NCBI GenBank assembly: GCA_002212985.1
Contig: NBMY01000085.1
Location: forward strand, 1-35,511
Direction: 5' to 3'
Origin: Sphingobacteriales bacterium TSM_CSS
Lineage (GTDB): Bacteria > Bacteroidota > Bacteroidia > Chitinophagales > UBA2359
DNA: 35,511 bases
Each line of letters opens with the position of its first letter. The first letter of the stretch is position 1. Below the pieces are notes generated by a model. It worked only from the letters and a program-made list of their open reading frames with translations, was not told the origin of the DNA and did no database searches. The position numbers and the translations under genes were made by a program. Positions 23,882 to 31,974 of the stretch are shown here, piece after piece.

Positions 23882-26641
23882 ATGACTGTTTGCAAATATA
23901 CCCTTGCCACAATACTTTGCTGCTGCTTTATGCTATTAACCGCTCAGGCACAGCAAAAGCACATTTACATAGCCAACGACGACCATACCGATTACTTCTG
24001 GAGCGGTAATGCCGCCACTTATCAGCAGGCTTTTTTAGATGTACTGGATTACTATTTAGACCTGAATGATGCCACAGCAGGCAACGCCCTGCCCTATCAA
24101 AACCGCTATAACTGCGATGCGGCTTTTTGGGTTTACACCTATAAAAAATACAAAACGCCCACCCAATTTCAGCGGCTGATCAACCAAATACAATCGGGAC
24201 ATATAAGTGTGCCGCTTAACATGCTGGTTTCTACCTACGGCGGTCAATCGGCCGAGGCTGCGCTTCGGGGCATGTACTGGCAGGGGCGGCTGCAACGCAG
24301 TTACAACCTGCCTTTTGACATTGCCATTTCTATGGAAAATCAAACCCAGCCGCTGGGGTTAAGCTCCTTGTGGGCAGGCGCAGGCGCTCGGTACTCGTGG
24401 AAAGGCGTGTGCGGGTGTGCTTCGCCGGTAAATTATTCGGAACTGCAAAACCGCACCCATGAAATTTACCAATACCAAGGACCCGACAGTACCGGCGTGC
24501 TGATGAAATGGTATTCGCTGAATTATAACCAGGGGTTGGGCGGATATGCCGAAGCATGGAACCCTGCCACCGCGGTCAATGATTGTACCAATAAATGCAA
24601 TACCACCGGTTACCCTTATGTTGTTGCCGGCGGCTTTGGGCGCGGCTGGGATAACCTAACCACTTTTGACAATACGTTTCCGGCTGTGGCACAAACCAAC
24701 ACCAATGCCAACCGGCAGGTATATGTATCTAACGAGCGCGATTTTTTTGAACATTTTGAAACTTTGTACGGCAATAACCTGCCCACAGAATGTGTTACCT
24801 ACGGCAATGACTGGGATACCGATTGCGCCTCGCTGGCAGAAGTAACAGCAAGCGTTAAACGCAGCGTAGAAAAACTGCGCAGCGCCGAAGCGCTGACAAC
24901 CTTGGTTGCCCTGCAAAACCCCGAATTTTACCCCGCTACCGATACCCTGCGCGAAAAATGCTGGCTTGCCCTGGGGCAATACTGGGAACATAATTTTGGG
25001 CTTGGCGGCTGTTGCGGCGACAATGAACGCGCCAACTGGCAACGTGCCTTAGCCAATGATGTGGTAACTTATGTAAACCAATTGTATGCACAGGCTGTTG
25101 CCGCGTTGGGAGGTAAAATTCAGAAAACCGGCGTCAACCAGCGCTTTTTTGTCATGAACCCGTTGAACTGGCAACGTACCGATGCAGCAGATATACCCTA
25201 CCCGGGTAGCGCAGCCATAAAAGTGCTTGACCTGCAAACAGGACAGGAAACCCCTTTTGAATTGCTAACCATTGACGGGGTTCAAAAACTTCGGGTTTTG
25301 GCGCAAAACATACCGCCGGTAGGGTATAAAATTTTCGAAATACAAAACAGCCCGGGCATGGCTTTTCCCAACACGGCAACCATTAGCGGCAACCAAATGG
25401 AAAACGATTATTACCGAATTACCGTAACCAATTCGGGGGTAATAACCTCGCTGCAAGACAAACTGAACGCCAACACAGAATATTGCCAGCCGCTCAGCAG
25501 CCGTTACCTCAACGATTTGGGTTCGGGAAACAGCAGCGCCGGCACACTTACTCTGGTAAACAACGGCGCCGTTTCGGCCACTTTCCGATGCGTTTCCGCT
25601 AACCCGGTTCAGCATACCACACTTGTTACGCTTTACAAAAACATTAACCGAATTGACCTGCACAATACCATTAACGACAATTTTGGCGATGCGGTGCGCA
25701 CCTACGCTTTTTCGTTTAACCTTACCAACCCCACCACCCACCACGAAGAATTAGGCGCTATTTTGAAAGCCAAAGAAACCACCCAGGGCGGACATTATGC
25801 CACCAACGCCCGACGCCACGGCTGGCAAACCCTGAACCATTTTGCCGATGTTAGCCTTGCCGGACGCGGCGTTACCCTCTCCAATGCCGATGCCGGTTTT
25901 ATGAAACTGGGCAGCAGCAGCACCAACTTCTTAGACCAAAACTCGCCACAGGTTAACGTACTGGCAGGCGGCAGAATGGCAGGTTCGGGACCGGGCATTT
26001 ACAACCAAAACGGCGATACACAATTTACCAGCCGCTTTGCCCTGCAGGTTCACAACAACGCTTTTAATCAGGTAAACGCCATGAAATACGCGCTCGAACA
26101 CCAAAACCCGTTTGTTTGCGGAACCGTTACCGGCGGCACAGATTATCCCGAAACCGCATTTTCTTTCCTGTCGGTTTCCGACCCCAACGTAGCGCTTTGG
26201 GCCCTAAAACCATCGGAAGAAGGCATTGCCAACGGCGGCATCATTGCCCGACTCTGGAATTTGGCCACTACCCCATCGGTTTGTACACTCAATTTTACCC
26301 GGCCTGCCACCGCCGCCGCCAGAACTACACATATTGAAACCGACATTGAGCCGGCAACCGTTACCAACGGCAACCCCATAGCCAACATAGGGCAGCAACA
26401 AATGCAAACCTACCGCGTACAGCTTTCTTGCAATACCAACCCGGTTATCATTGGGCAAAATGCGGTTTGCGTAGGCGCTAATCTGTACCAGTACAGCATT
26501 GAACCAACCCCCTACGCCACCTATAACTGGACGCTGAACGGCAACGGCATTATTACCGCCGGACAGGGAACCGCCGCCATTACCGTGCAATGGACAGGCG
26601 GCAGCGCCGGCACGGTAAACGTAGAAGAAATTGTGCCCTAA
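23882..26641 (+). CDS. Secreted GH38 alpha-mannosidase-like protein with C-terminal PKD-like domain
   Basis: A 919-residue exported protein; the start is set at the Met opening the signal peptide (residues 1-24, cleavage after AQA). The catalytic-domain start reads IYIANDDHTDYFW, with His35-x-Asp37-x-x-Trp40 in the place of the zinc-binding H-x-D-x-x-W motif of glycoside hydrolase family 38. FDIAISMENQTQPLG (about 160) lies where the nucleophile region is expected, but the usual Asp-x-Phe-Gly-His is not there. The central helical part and FFVMNPLNWQR with a beta-rich region (about 420-850) fit the GH38 C-terminal domains. The last 60 residues resemble a PKD/Ig-like domain that stops early, without a T9SS tail. 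The nearest reading is a divergent GH38 mannosidase acting on extracellular glycans; substrate and activity are not shown. Confidence 0.7.
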   Translation: MTVCKYTLATILCCCFMLLTAQAQQKHIYIANDDHTDYFWSGNAATYQQAFLDVLDYYLDLNDATAGNALPYQNRYNCDAAFWVYTYKKYKTPTQFQRLINQIQSGHISVPLNMLVSTYGGQSAEAALRGMYWQGRLQRSYNLPFDIAISMENQTQPLGLSSLWAGAGARYSWKGVCGCASPVNYSELQNRTHEIYQYQGPDSTGVLMKWYSLNYNQGLGGYAEAWNPATAVNDCTNKCNTTGYPYVVAGGFGRGWDNLTTFDNTFPAVAQTNTNANRQVYVSNERDFFEHFETLYGNNLPTECVTYGNDWDTDCASLAEVTASVKRSVEKLRSAEALTTLVALQNPEFYPATDTLREKCWLALGQYWEHNFGLGGCCGDNERANWQRALANDVVTYVNQLYAQAVAALGGKIQKTGVNQRFFVMNPLNWQRTDAADIPYPGSAAIKVLDLQTGQETPFELLTIDGVQKLRVLAQNIPPVGYKIFEIQNSPGMAFPNTATISGNQMENDYYRITVTNSGVITSLQDKLNANTEYCQPLSSRYLNDLGSGNSSAGTLTLVNNGAVSATFRCVSANPVQHTTLVTLYKNINRIDLHNTINDNFGDAVRTYAFSFNLTNPTTHHEELGAILKAKETTQGGHYATNARRHGWQTLNHFADVSLAGRGVTLSNADAGFMKLGSSSTNFLDQNSPQVNVLAGGRMAGSGPGIYNQNGDTQFTSRFALQVHNNAFNQVNAMKYALEHQNPFVCGTVTGGTDYPETAFSFLSVSDPNVALWALKPSEEGIANGGIIARLWNLATTPSVCTLNFTRPATAAARTTHIETDIEPATVTNGNPIANIGQQQMQTYRVQLSCNTNPVIIGQNAVCVGANLYQYSIEPTPYATYNWTLNGNGIITAGQGTAAITVQWTGGSAGTVNVEEIVP

Positions 26642-26642
26642 G

Positions 26643-27338
26643 CTATTGCCCTGCCGTGTTGGACTGGTAGAAATTGATTAACCGGGTGTTAAATTTCTGC
26701 ACTTTAGAAGGTAAAAACCGGTCGAAAGAAGCGCGTATATAGAACGGGAAAGGCCGGCGAAGCTGGGTTAGGGAGCTGTCTTTTACCACAATAACCCGTT
26801 GCAGGGTAGTATCGGCATGGCGGCCTCCCGATTGGGTTGCGTCTTGCGGCTCTTCTTCTTCATCGGCATAGCCCAAATCGGGCAGGGTTTCGCGCAGGGC
26901 GTCTATTTCGGCAATGTAGAAATTATCATAAGGCAATATAATTGCGGCATCGCGCTGCAGGTTTTCATTTAAAAATATGCCCTGCCTTACCCCTTCCTGC
27001 ACCGCACGCGTATCGGAACTGTAAAAAAAATACACCGGACAAAAGGTAAAATACTGCCTGAATAAATCGGCAAGGAGTTTGTTTTCGGCAAATTGCTCCT
27101 GCTCCACCCGCTGCGCCAGCAACTCTGCCCCCGATTTGCGGTATGCCTCCACCGATTTATCGCGGGTTTTAAGGCGTACCAGCAAGGCGGTATTTTTAAG
27201 GGTTTTAATGTGGTTTTGCGCCGTTGCCCGCTCCGCCACATACGGGTTGGCTGCCCCGCCCGGCTGCGCCTGCAAGCCTTGTGTGCATAAACAGCCGCCT
27301 GCAACCAAGCATAACAAGTATAGGTAAATGTTTTTCAT
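26643..27338 (-). CDS. Exported protein of unknown function
   Basis: A 231-residue protein read from Met-Lys-Asn, which opens a signal peptide (about residues 1-24; a Gly-Gly-Cys near 16 is a weak lipobox, so a lipoprotein is possible). The frame stays open for 46 codons upstream, but that part is not signal-like and is AT-rich. After the signal comes a helical region with many Arg, Lys and Gln (about 30-95), then CPVYFFYSSDTRAVQEG and ILPYDNFYIAEIDALRE, then an acidic linker (about 160-175) and a basic C-terminal part. I do not recognise a family. Its stop codon is one base from that of the convergent GH38-like gene, with no terminator between them, so the two mRNAs probably overlap. Confidence 0.7.
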   Translation of the reverse strand: MKNIYLYLLCLVAGGCLCTQGLQAQPGGAANPYVAERATAQNHIKTLKNTALLVRLKTRDKSVEAYRKSGAELLAQRVEQEQFAENKLLADLFRQYFTFCPVYFFYSSDTRAVQEGVRQGIFLNENLQRDAAIILPYDNFYIAEIDALRETLPDLGYADEEEEPQDATQSGGRHADTTLQRVIVVKDSSLTQLRRPFPFYIRASFDRFLPSKVQKFNTRLINFYQSNTAGQ

Positions 27339-27903
27339 GTTTAGCATTTTTCTTTGCCCATAATAACGCAAATTTTGCGGTAAAAGTAAGGTAAATGGGG
27401 GAGAAAAGTGTTTGCGGGATTGAAGTTTTAGCACACTATGAATTTTTTTAAAAAAATTGTTGGAGTATTGGATCAAATAGCATAACTTTACAACAGAAAG
27501 TAATTTATAATCAAACTAAAATCTGAAAAGCACCAATCATAATGAGGACACGAGCTTATAAACACTATCTTGCACTGTATCATAATAGACAAAGTTCAAT
27601 ACAAGATTTTTTACAGCAACAATCACATAAAACTAAATTAATATGTAGCTCTTAATAAGAAACTACAAGGAAAGCAATAAAGCCAGTTCAATGACTCACT
27701 TGATGTTTTTCATTTTATTTCCAACTACAAATTTCATGAACGATTTGTAGCAAATTTGCAAATGGCATGTGGTGGTTTTACCTAACATATAATACGCCTA
27801 TTGCCAAATCCGCAGGTGTGTTTTTTCCAAATATACAGATACGGTTTTCCAACTTAACATTGGAATTTTATAACCTAATAGAAAGCAAAACCATAGTACC
27901 ATA
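27339..27903 (+). promoter_or_regulatory. Leader and left boundary of the defence operon
   Basis: 565 bases without a solid gene. TTG at 27460-27462, 20 bases, then TAACTTTA at 27483-27490 form a promoter-like pair on the plus strand, which would give a leader of over 400 bases before hsdM. An 8-bp inverted repeat (27725-27732 with 27743-27750) encloses 10 bases and is followed by AAATTTGCAAAT (27752-27763). A 37-codon frame (27542-27655) is too weak to call a gene. The sequence from about 27420 on is AT-richer than the genes to its left. Confidence 0.5.
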
Positions 27904-29688
27904 ATGAGTATCAATACACAATCACTGCAACCCATTATCAACTTCCTTTGGACAGTTGCAGATGATGTTTTGGTAAACACTTACCAGAAAGGAAAATACA
28001 AAGATGTTATCCTGCCAATGGTGGTTATTCGCAGACTGGACTTGCTTTTAGAACCAACTAAAGAACAGGTTTTAAAGACCTTCAACGAATACAAAGACAA
28101 ACTCCAAAACTTGGACAGCTTGCTGACCAACAGCAAACACGGTTCTGGTTTGGCATTTTACAATACTTCAAAGTTTACGCTTAAAAAACTACTTGACGAC
28201 CCGAAAAACCTGAGAAGCAATTTTGAAAACTACTTGAATGGCTTTTCTGAAAATGTACAGGACATCATCAATAAGTTCAAGTTCCGCAATGAAATTGAAA
28301 CATTAGATGAAGCACAAATCCTTTATTCATTGATTGAAAAATTCTGTTCTCCAAAAGTGGAATTGCATCCCGACAAGTTGCCACCCTTGGCAATGGGCTA
28401 TGTGTATGAAGATTTGGTTAGACGGTTTAACGAAGAAAACAACGAAGAAGCAGGAGAACACTTTACGCCAAGGGAAATCATTGACTTGATGACGCACCTT
28501 GTTTTCTTACCGGTGAAAGACAAAATCAAGCAAGGCACTTATTTGATTTACGACCCTTGTGTGGGCAGCGGTGGAATGCTCACCATTGCAAAAAACTTTT
28601 TGCTCAATCCTGACGGGTTGATAAAAAGCAATGCCACGGTTCATTTATACGGACAGGAAAGCACGCCTTTCATTTATGCGACTTGCAAAAGCGATATGCT
28701 GATAAAAGGCGAAGACCCCGACAAAATTGCTTATGGCAGCACCTTGAGTGCTTATGGTTTTGACAAGGATTTGAAGTTTGATTTCATGCTTACCAATCCG
28801 CCTTATGGTAAAACCTGGGCACCTGATAAAAAAGCGTTGGGCGTTGGGCCTAAAGGAGCCCTTGTTGACAAACGCTTTATACTGAAAGGCAGCTACAAAG
28901 AAGAAGCCGTAACCAGTCGTGTGAATGACGGGCAGTTGATGTTTGTATTGCACATGCTGAGTAAAATGAAAGATACCGAACTCGGCAGCCGTATTGCTTC
29001 GGTTCACAATGGTTCTGCTTTGTTTACAGGTGATGCAGGACAAGGCGAAAGCGAAATCCGCAAATACATTATTGAAAACGATTTGTTGGAAGCCATTGTA
29101 GCATTGCCCAATGATATGTTTTACAATACAGGCATACCCACTTACATTTTCCTTTTCTCCAACCGAAAAGCAAATAACCGAAAAGGTAAAGTGCAATTGA
29201 TAAATGCTACTTCTGAAAACTTTTATAATAGAATGCGGAAATCATTGGGTAAAAAAAGAGTGGAGTTTTTACCAGAACACATTGCTTCGATTGAAAAAAC
29301 CTTCCTCAATTTTGAAGAAAACGAATATAGTAAAATATTTGACAATGCAGACTTTGGTTATGCTCAAATAATAGTGAATCGACCTTTGAAAGATGAAAAG
29401 GGAAAAATTGTAACCGACAGCAAAGGCAAACCAAAGCCCGACCCGAATCTGAAAGACACCGAAAACATTCCCTTGAAAGAAAACATCCAGGAATTTTTTG
29501 AACGGGAAGTAATGCCTTTTGCAGAAGATGCCTGGTGGGATGACAAAGACACCAAAATTGGTTACGAAATAAACTTTGCCAAATATTTCTATAAACACCA
29601 ACCGCCAAGAGCTTTGACAGATATTGCCAAAGACATTCTGGCCATTGAGCAAGAGACCGATGGTTTATTAAAAGAAATTATTAGCTGA
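27904..29688 (+). CDS. hsdM: Type I restriction-modification system methyltransferase subunit
   Basis: A 594-residue N6-adenine DNA methyltransferase. With HsdS it methylates the host recognition site; with HsdR it forms the restriction complex. Residues 5-150 are the helical HsdM N-terminal domain (FLWTVADDVLVNTYQKGKYKDVILPMVVIRRLD, shown here as the family start). The SAM-binding motif is D217PCVGSGGM and the catalytic motif is N298PPY, as expected for a gamma-type amino-methyltransferase. HFTPREIIDLM and YGQE also match the family. The length is slightly above the common 500-550, with a long C-terminal helical region. It is the first gene of the operon and the next gene starts one base after its stop. 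Confidence 0.96.
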   Translation: MSINTQSLQPIINFLWTVADDVLVNTYQKGKYKDVILPMVVIRRLDLLLEPTKEQVLKTFNEYKDKLQNLDSLLTNSKHGSGLAFYNTSKFTLKKLLDDPKNLRSNFENYLNGFSENVQDIINKFKFRNEIETLDEAQILYSLIEKFCSPKVELHPDKLPPLAMGYVYEDLVRRFNEENNEEAGEHFTPREIIDLMTHLVFLPVKDKIKQGTYLIYDPCVGSGGMLTIAKNFLLNPDGLIKSNATVHLYGQESTPFIYATCKSDMLIKGEDPDKIAYGSTLSAYGFDKDLKFDFMLTNPPYGKTWAPDKKALGVGPKGALVDKRFILKGSYKEEAVTSRVNDGQLMFVLHMLSKMKDTELGSRIASVHNGSALFTGDAGQGESEIRKYIIENDLLEAIVALPNDMFYNTGIPTYIFLFSNRKANNRKGKVQLINATSENFYNRMRKSLGKKRVEFLPEHIASIEKTFLNFEENEYSKIFDNADFGYAQIIVNRPLKDEKGKIVTDSKGKPKPDPNLKDTENIPLKENIQEFFEREVMPFAEDAWWDDKDTKIGYEINFAKYFYKHQPPRALTDIAKDILAIEQETDGLLKEIIS

Positions 29689-29689
29689 T

Positions 29690-30703
29690 ATGGAACTCAA
29701 ACGAGATATCATACAGCAAATTAAAGCCATTATTGCTACGGCAAAGGATCGTGCCATCCGGTCGGTGGACACGGAGCGAGTATTAATGTACTGGCATATC
29801 GGGAAGGTGATTTTTGAAGAAGAGCAACTTGGTAAAGACCGAGCGGAATACGGCATCTACCTTATAAAATCTATCTCTGATGAATTTCAGCCTCTATTTG
29901 GTTCAGGCTTTACAATTCGTCAATTAGAGATGAATAGGCAGTTTTACCGAACATTTCCAAATACGAACGCACTGCGTTCGCAATTGAGTTGGACACACTA
30001 TCGGCTATTGATACGCATTGAAAATCAAGACAAAAGAGACTTTTATATAGCCGAAGCCACCAAAAGCAATTGGACAGCAAGGCAATTGGAACGACAAATA
30101 AACAGCCAATTATTTGAACGACTTTTACTAAGCAATGATGTGCAAACCGTGCTTGCCGTAGCCCGTGAAGAAAGATTGCCATCCGATGCCAAAGAAATCA
30201 TCAAAGACCCGATGGTGTTGGAATTTTTGGGGTTGAAGCAAGAAGCAACCTATTACGAAAAGGATTTAGAAACCGCAATCATCACCCATTTACAGGATTT
30301 TTTATTAGAAATGGGTAATGGTTTTTCGTTTGTTGCCCGGCAAAAACGCATCCATATTGAGGGCGATGAGTTTTTCATAGACATGGTATTTTATAACCGC
30401 CTGTTGCAGTGTTTTGTACTCATAGAAATTAAAACCGACAAACTCACGCATCAGGACATCGGGCAGTTGCAAATGTATGTAAACTATTACGACCGCTTCG
30501 AGAAGCAGGATTTTGAAAACCCCAGCATTGGTATTTTGCTCTGTGCTGATAAAAATGATGCGGTAGTCAAAATTACCCTGCCGGAAAACAACAAAACCAT
30601 TATAGCCAGTAAATACCAGTTATACCTGCCTACAGAGCAGCAATTAATAGATGAAGTGATGAAAGAGATTGAAAAAATGGACCAAAAAAATAGTGAAGCA
30701 TGA
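29690..30703 (+). CDS. YhcG/DUF1016-family PD-(D/E)XK nuclease-domain protein
   Basis: A 337-residue protein. The N-terminal part (about 10-165) is the DUF1016 helical domain with VLMYWHIGKVI, FTIRQLEMNRQFYRTFP and LSWTHYRLLIRI, likely DNA-binding. The C-terminal part (about 185-330) is the YhcG nuclease-like domain: Asp231 (FFIDMVFYN), then Glu246-x-Lys248 (FVLIEIKTDKLTHQDIGQLQ), the PD-(D/E)XK triad, so it may cut DNA. The family is often found inside type I restriction loci, but its exact job there is not settled to my knowledge. It begins one base after hsdM and its last codon overlaps the hsdS start by four bases (ATGA), so expression is coupled to both. Confidence 0.93.
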   Translation: MELKRDIIQQIKAIIATAKDRAIRSVDTERVLMYWHIGKVIFEEEQLGKDRAEYGIYLIKSISDEFQPLFGSGFTIRQLEMNRQFYRTFPNTNALRSQLSWTHYRLLIRIENQDKRDFYIAEATKSNWTARQLERQINSQLFERLLLSNDVQTVLAVAREERLPSDAKEIIKDPMVLEFLGLKQEATYYEKDLETAIITHLQDFLLEMGNGFSFVARQKRIHIEGDEFFIDMVFYNRLLQCFVLIEIKTDKLTHQDIGQLQMYVNYYDRFEKQDFENPSIGILLCADKNDAVVKITLPENNKTIIASKYQLYLPTEQQLIDEVMKEIEKMDQKNSEA

Positions 30704-31950
30704 TGGTTACAGCAGTAAAATATAAAAAGACAGGAATGGATTGGATGCCTGAAGTGCCTGAACATTGGGACGTTAAAAGGCTTGGAGGTTTGTTTGAGGA
30801 GAGAAAAGAGACTGTTTCAGAGAATGACTATATACCTTTATCGGTAACTATGAAAGGTATTGTTCTTCAACTTGATTCGGCAGCAAAGACAATGCATGTT
30901 GATAACAGAAAAAAAGTTTGCATTGGTGATTTTGCAATCAACAGTAGAAGTGATAGGCGTGGTTCGGGGGGGGTATCAACTTTGGAAGGATCGGTTTCAA
31001 TTGTAAATACAGTGCTTAAACCAAGTGCCTATTATTTACCTGAATACACACACTTTTTGCTTACCAACAAACTGTTTCAAGACGAATATTATGCAAAAGG
31101 CAAAGGAATAGTTGCAGATATGTGGTCGACAAGGTTTTCCGAAATGAAAACAATCTTGTTACCCGTTCCACCCAAAGACGAGCAAGACGAAATTGTGCAA
31201 TACATCAAAGCACAGGAAGATAAGATAAACTTGTTTATTCAGAAAAAGCAACGGTTTATTGAGTTGTTGAAGGAGCAAAGGCAGAGTGTTATCGACCTAG
31301 CAATTACACAAGGAACAAACAGAGCTACAAAATTTATAGATAGTAGCGAAAAATGGATTGGTAAAATCCCACAGAATTGGCAATTAAGAAAATTGAAATT
31401 CTGTGTTTCACTAAATAGTAATGAAATAGATGAAACGGAAATAGATGAAGATGTTTTTAAATTAGCACTTGAGAATATTGACAAATGGACAGGGAAATTT
31501 ATTGACACAGGCAATCCCCTATTTGAAGGGAAAGGAGTACCATTCAAGGCAGGAGATGTTTTGTTCAATAAGCTAAGACCTTATCTAGCTAAGGCATTTA
31601 TCGCTAAATCTTCTGGTTTTTGTGTAGGCGAATTATTAGTTCTTACTCCAAATGCAGAATATTTCACGAGCGAATTTTTATTTCAACGCCTTATGACATC
31701 TGAATTTGTAGATGTTGTTAATAGTTCGACTTATGGTGCGAAAATGCCACGAGCAAGTTGGAATTTCATTGGTAATTTAAAAATCCCAATTCCACCAATT
31801 GAAGAACAAAAGCAAATCGTATCACACATTAAAACCGAAACCGCCACCATAGACACAGCCATAGTCAAAGCCGAACGCGAAATAGAACTCATTCGGGAAT
31901 ACAAAGAAGCTATGATAGCAGAGGCGGTGATGGGGAAAAGAAAATTGTAA
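30700..31950 (+). CDS. hsdS: Type I restriction-modification specificity subunit
   Basis: A 416-residue HsdS with two target-recognition halves. The first half (about 10-165) ends in LLPVPPKDEQDEIVQYI, followed by a coiled coil (about 170-205). The second half starts at KWIGKIPQNWQLRKLK (about 215), ends in IPIPPIEEQKQIVSHI, and leads into a second coiled coil (about 375-410). The two halves bind the two parts of a bipartite DNA site and the coiled coils set the spacing between them. Both halves look intact, so the system should be specific and functional. The recognition sequence cannot be predicted by eye. It overlaps the preceding nuclease gene by four bases. Confidence 0.95.
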   Translation: MMVTAVKYKKTGMDWMPEVPEHWDVKRLGGLFEERKETVSENDYIPLSVTMKGIVLQLDSAAKTMHVDNRKKVCIGDFAINSRSDRRGSGGVSTLEGSVSIVNTVLKPSAYYLPEYTHFLLTNKLFQDEYYAKGKGIVADMWSTRFSEMKTILLPVPPKDEQDEIVQYIKAQEDKINLFIQKKQRFIELLKEQRQSVIDLAITQGTNRATKFIDSSEKWIGKIPQNWQLRKLKFCVSLNSNEIDETEIDEDVFKLALENIDKWTGKFIDTGNPLFEGKGVPFKAGDVLFNKLRPYLAKAFIAKSSGFCVGELLVLTPNAEYFTSEFLFQRLMTSEFVDVVNSSTYGAKMPRASWNFIGNLKIPIPPIEEQKQIVSHIKTETATIDTAIVKAEREIELIREYKEAMIAEAVMGKRKL

Positions 31951-31960
31951 ATTTGCAAAT
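31949..31960. repeat. Recurrent 12-mer AAATTTGCAAAT in the hsdS-DUF262 gap
   Basis: The same 12 bases occur upstream of hsdM (27752-27763) and inside the palindrome after tRNA-Pro (15491-15502). Here the copy begins in the last two bases of the hsdS stop codon and lies in the only gap larger than five bases inside the operon between hsdM and hsdR. Confidence 0.5.
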
Positions 31961-31974
31961 TAAACAGCAATAAA

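Noticed and set aside
27542-27655. Possible 37-residue peptide in the leader of hsdM
   Set aside because: Short, no recognisable motif, and no start signal beyond an ATG. Reported only as part of the leader region.
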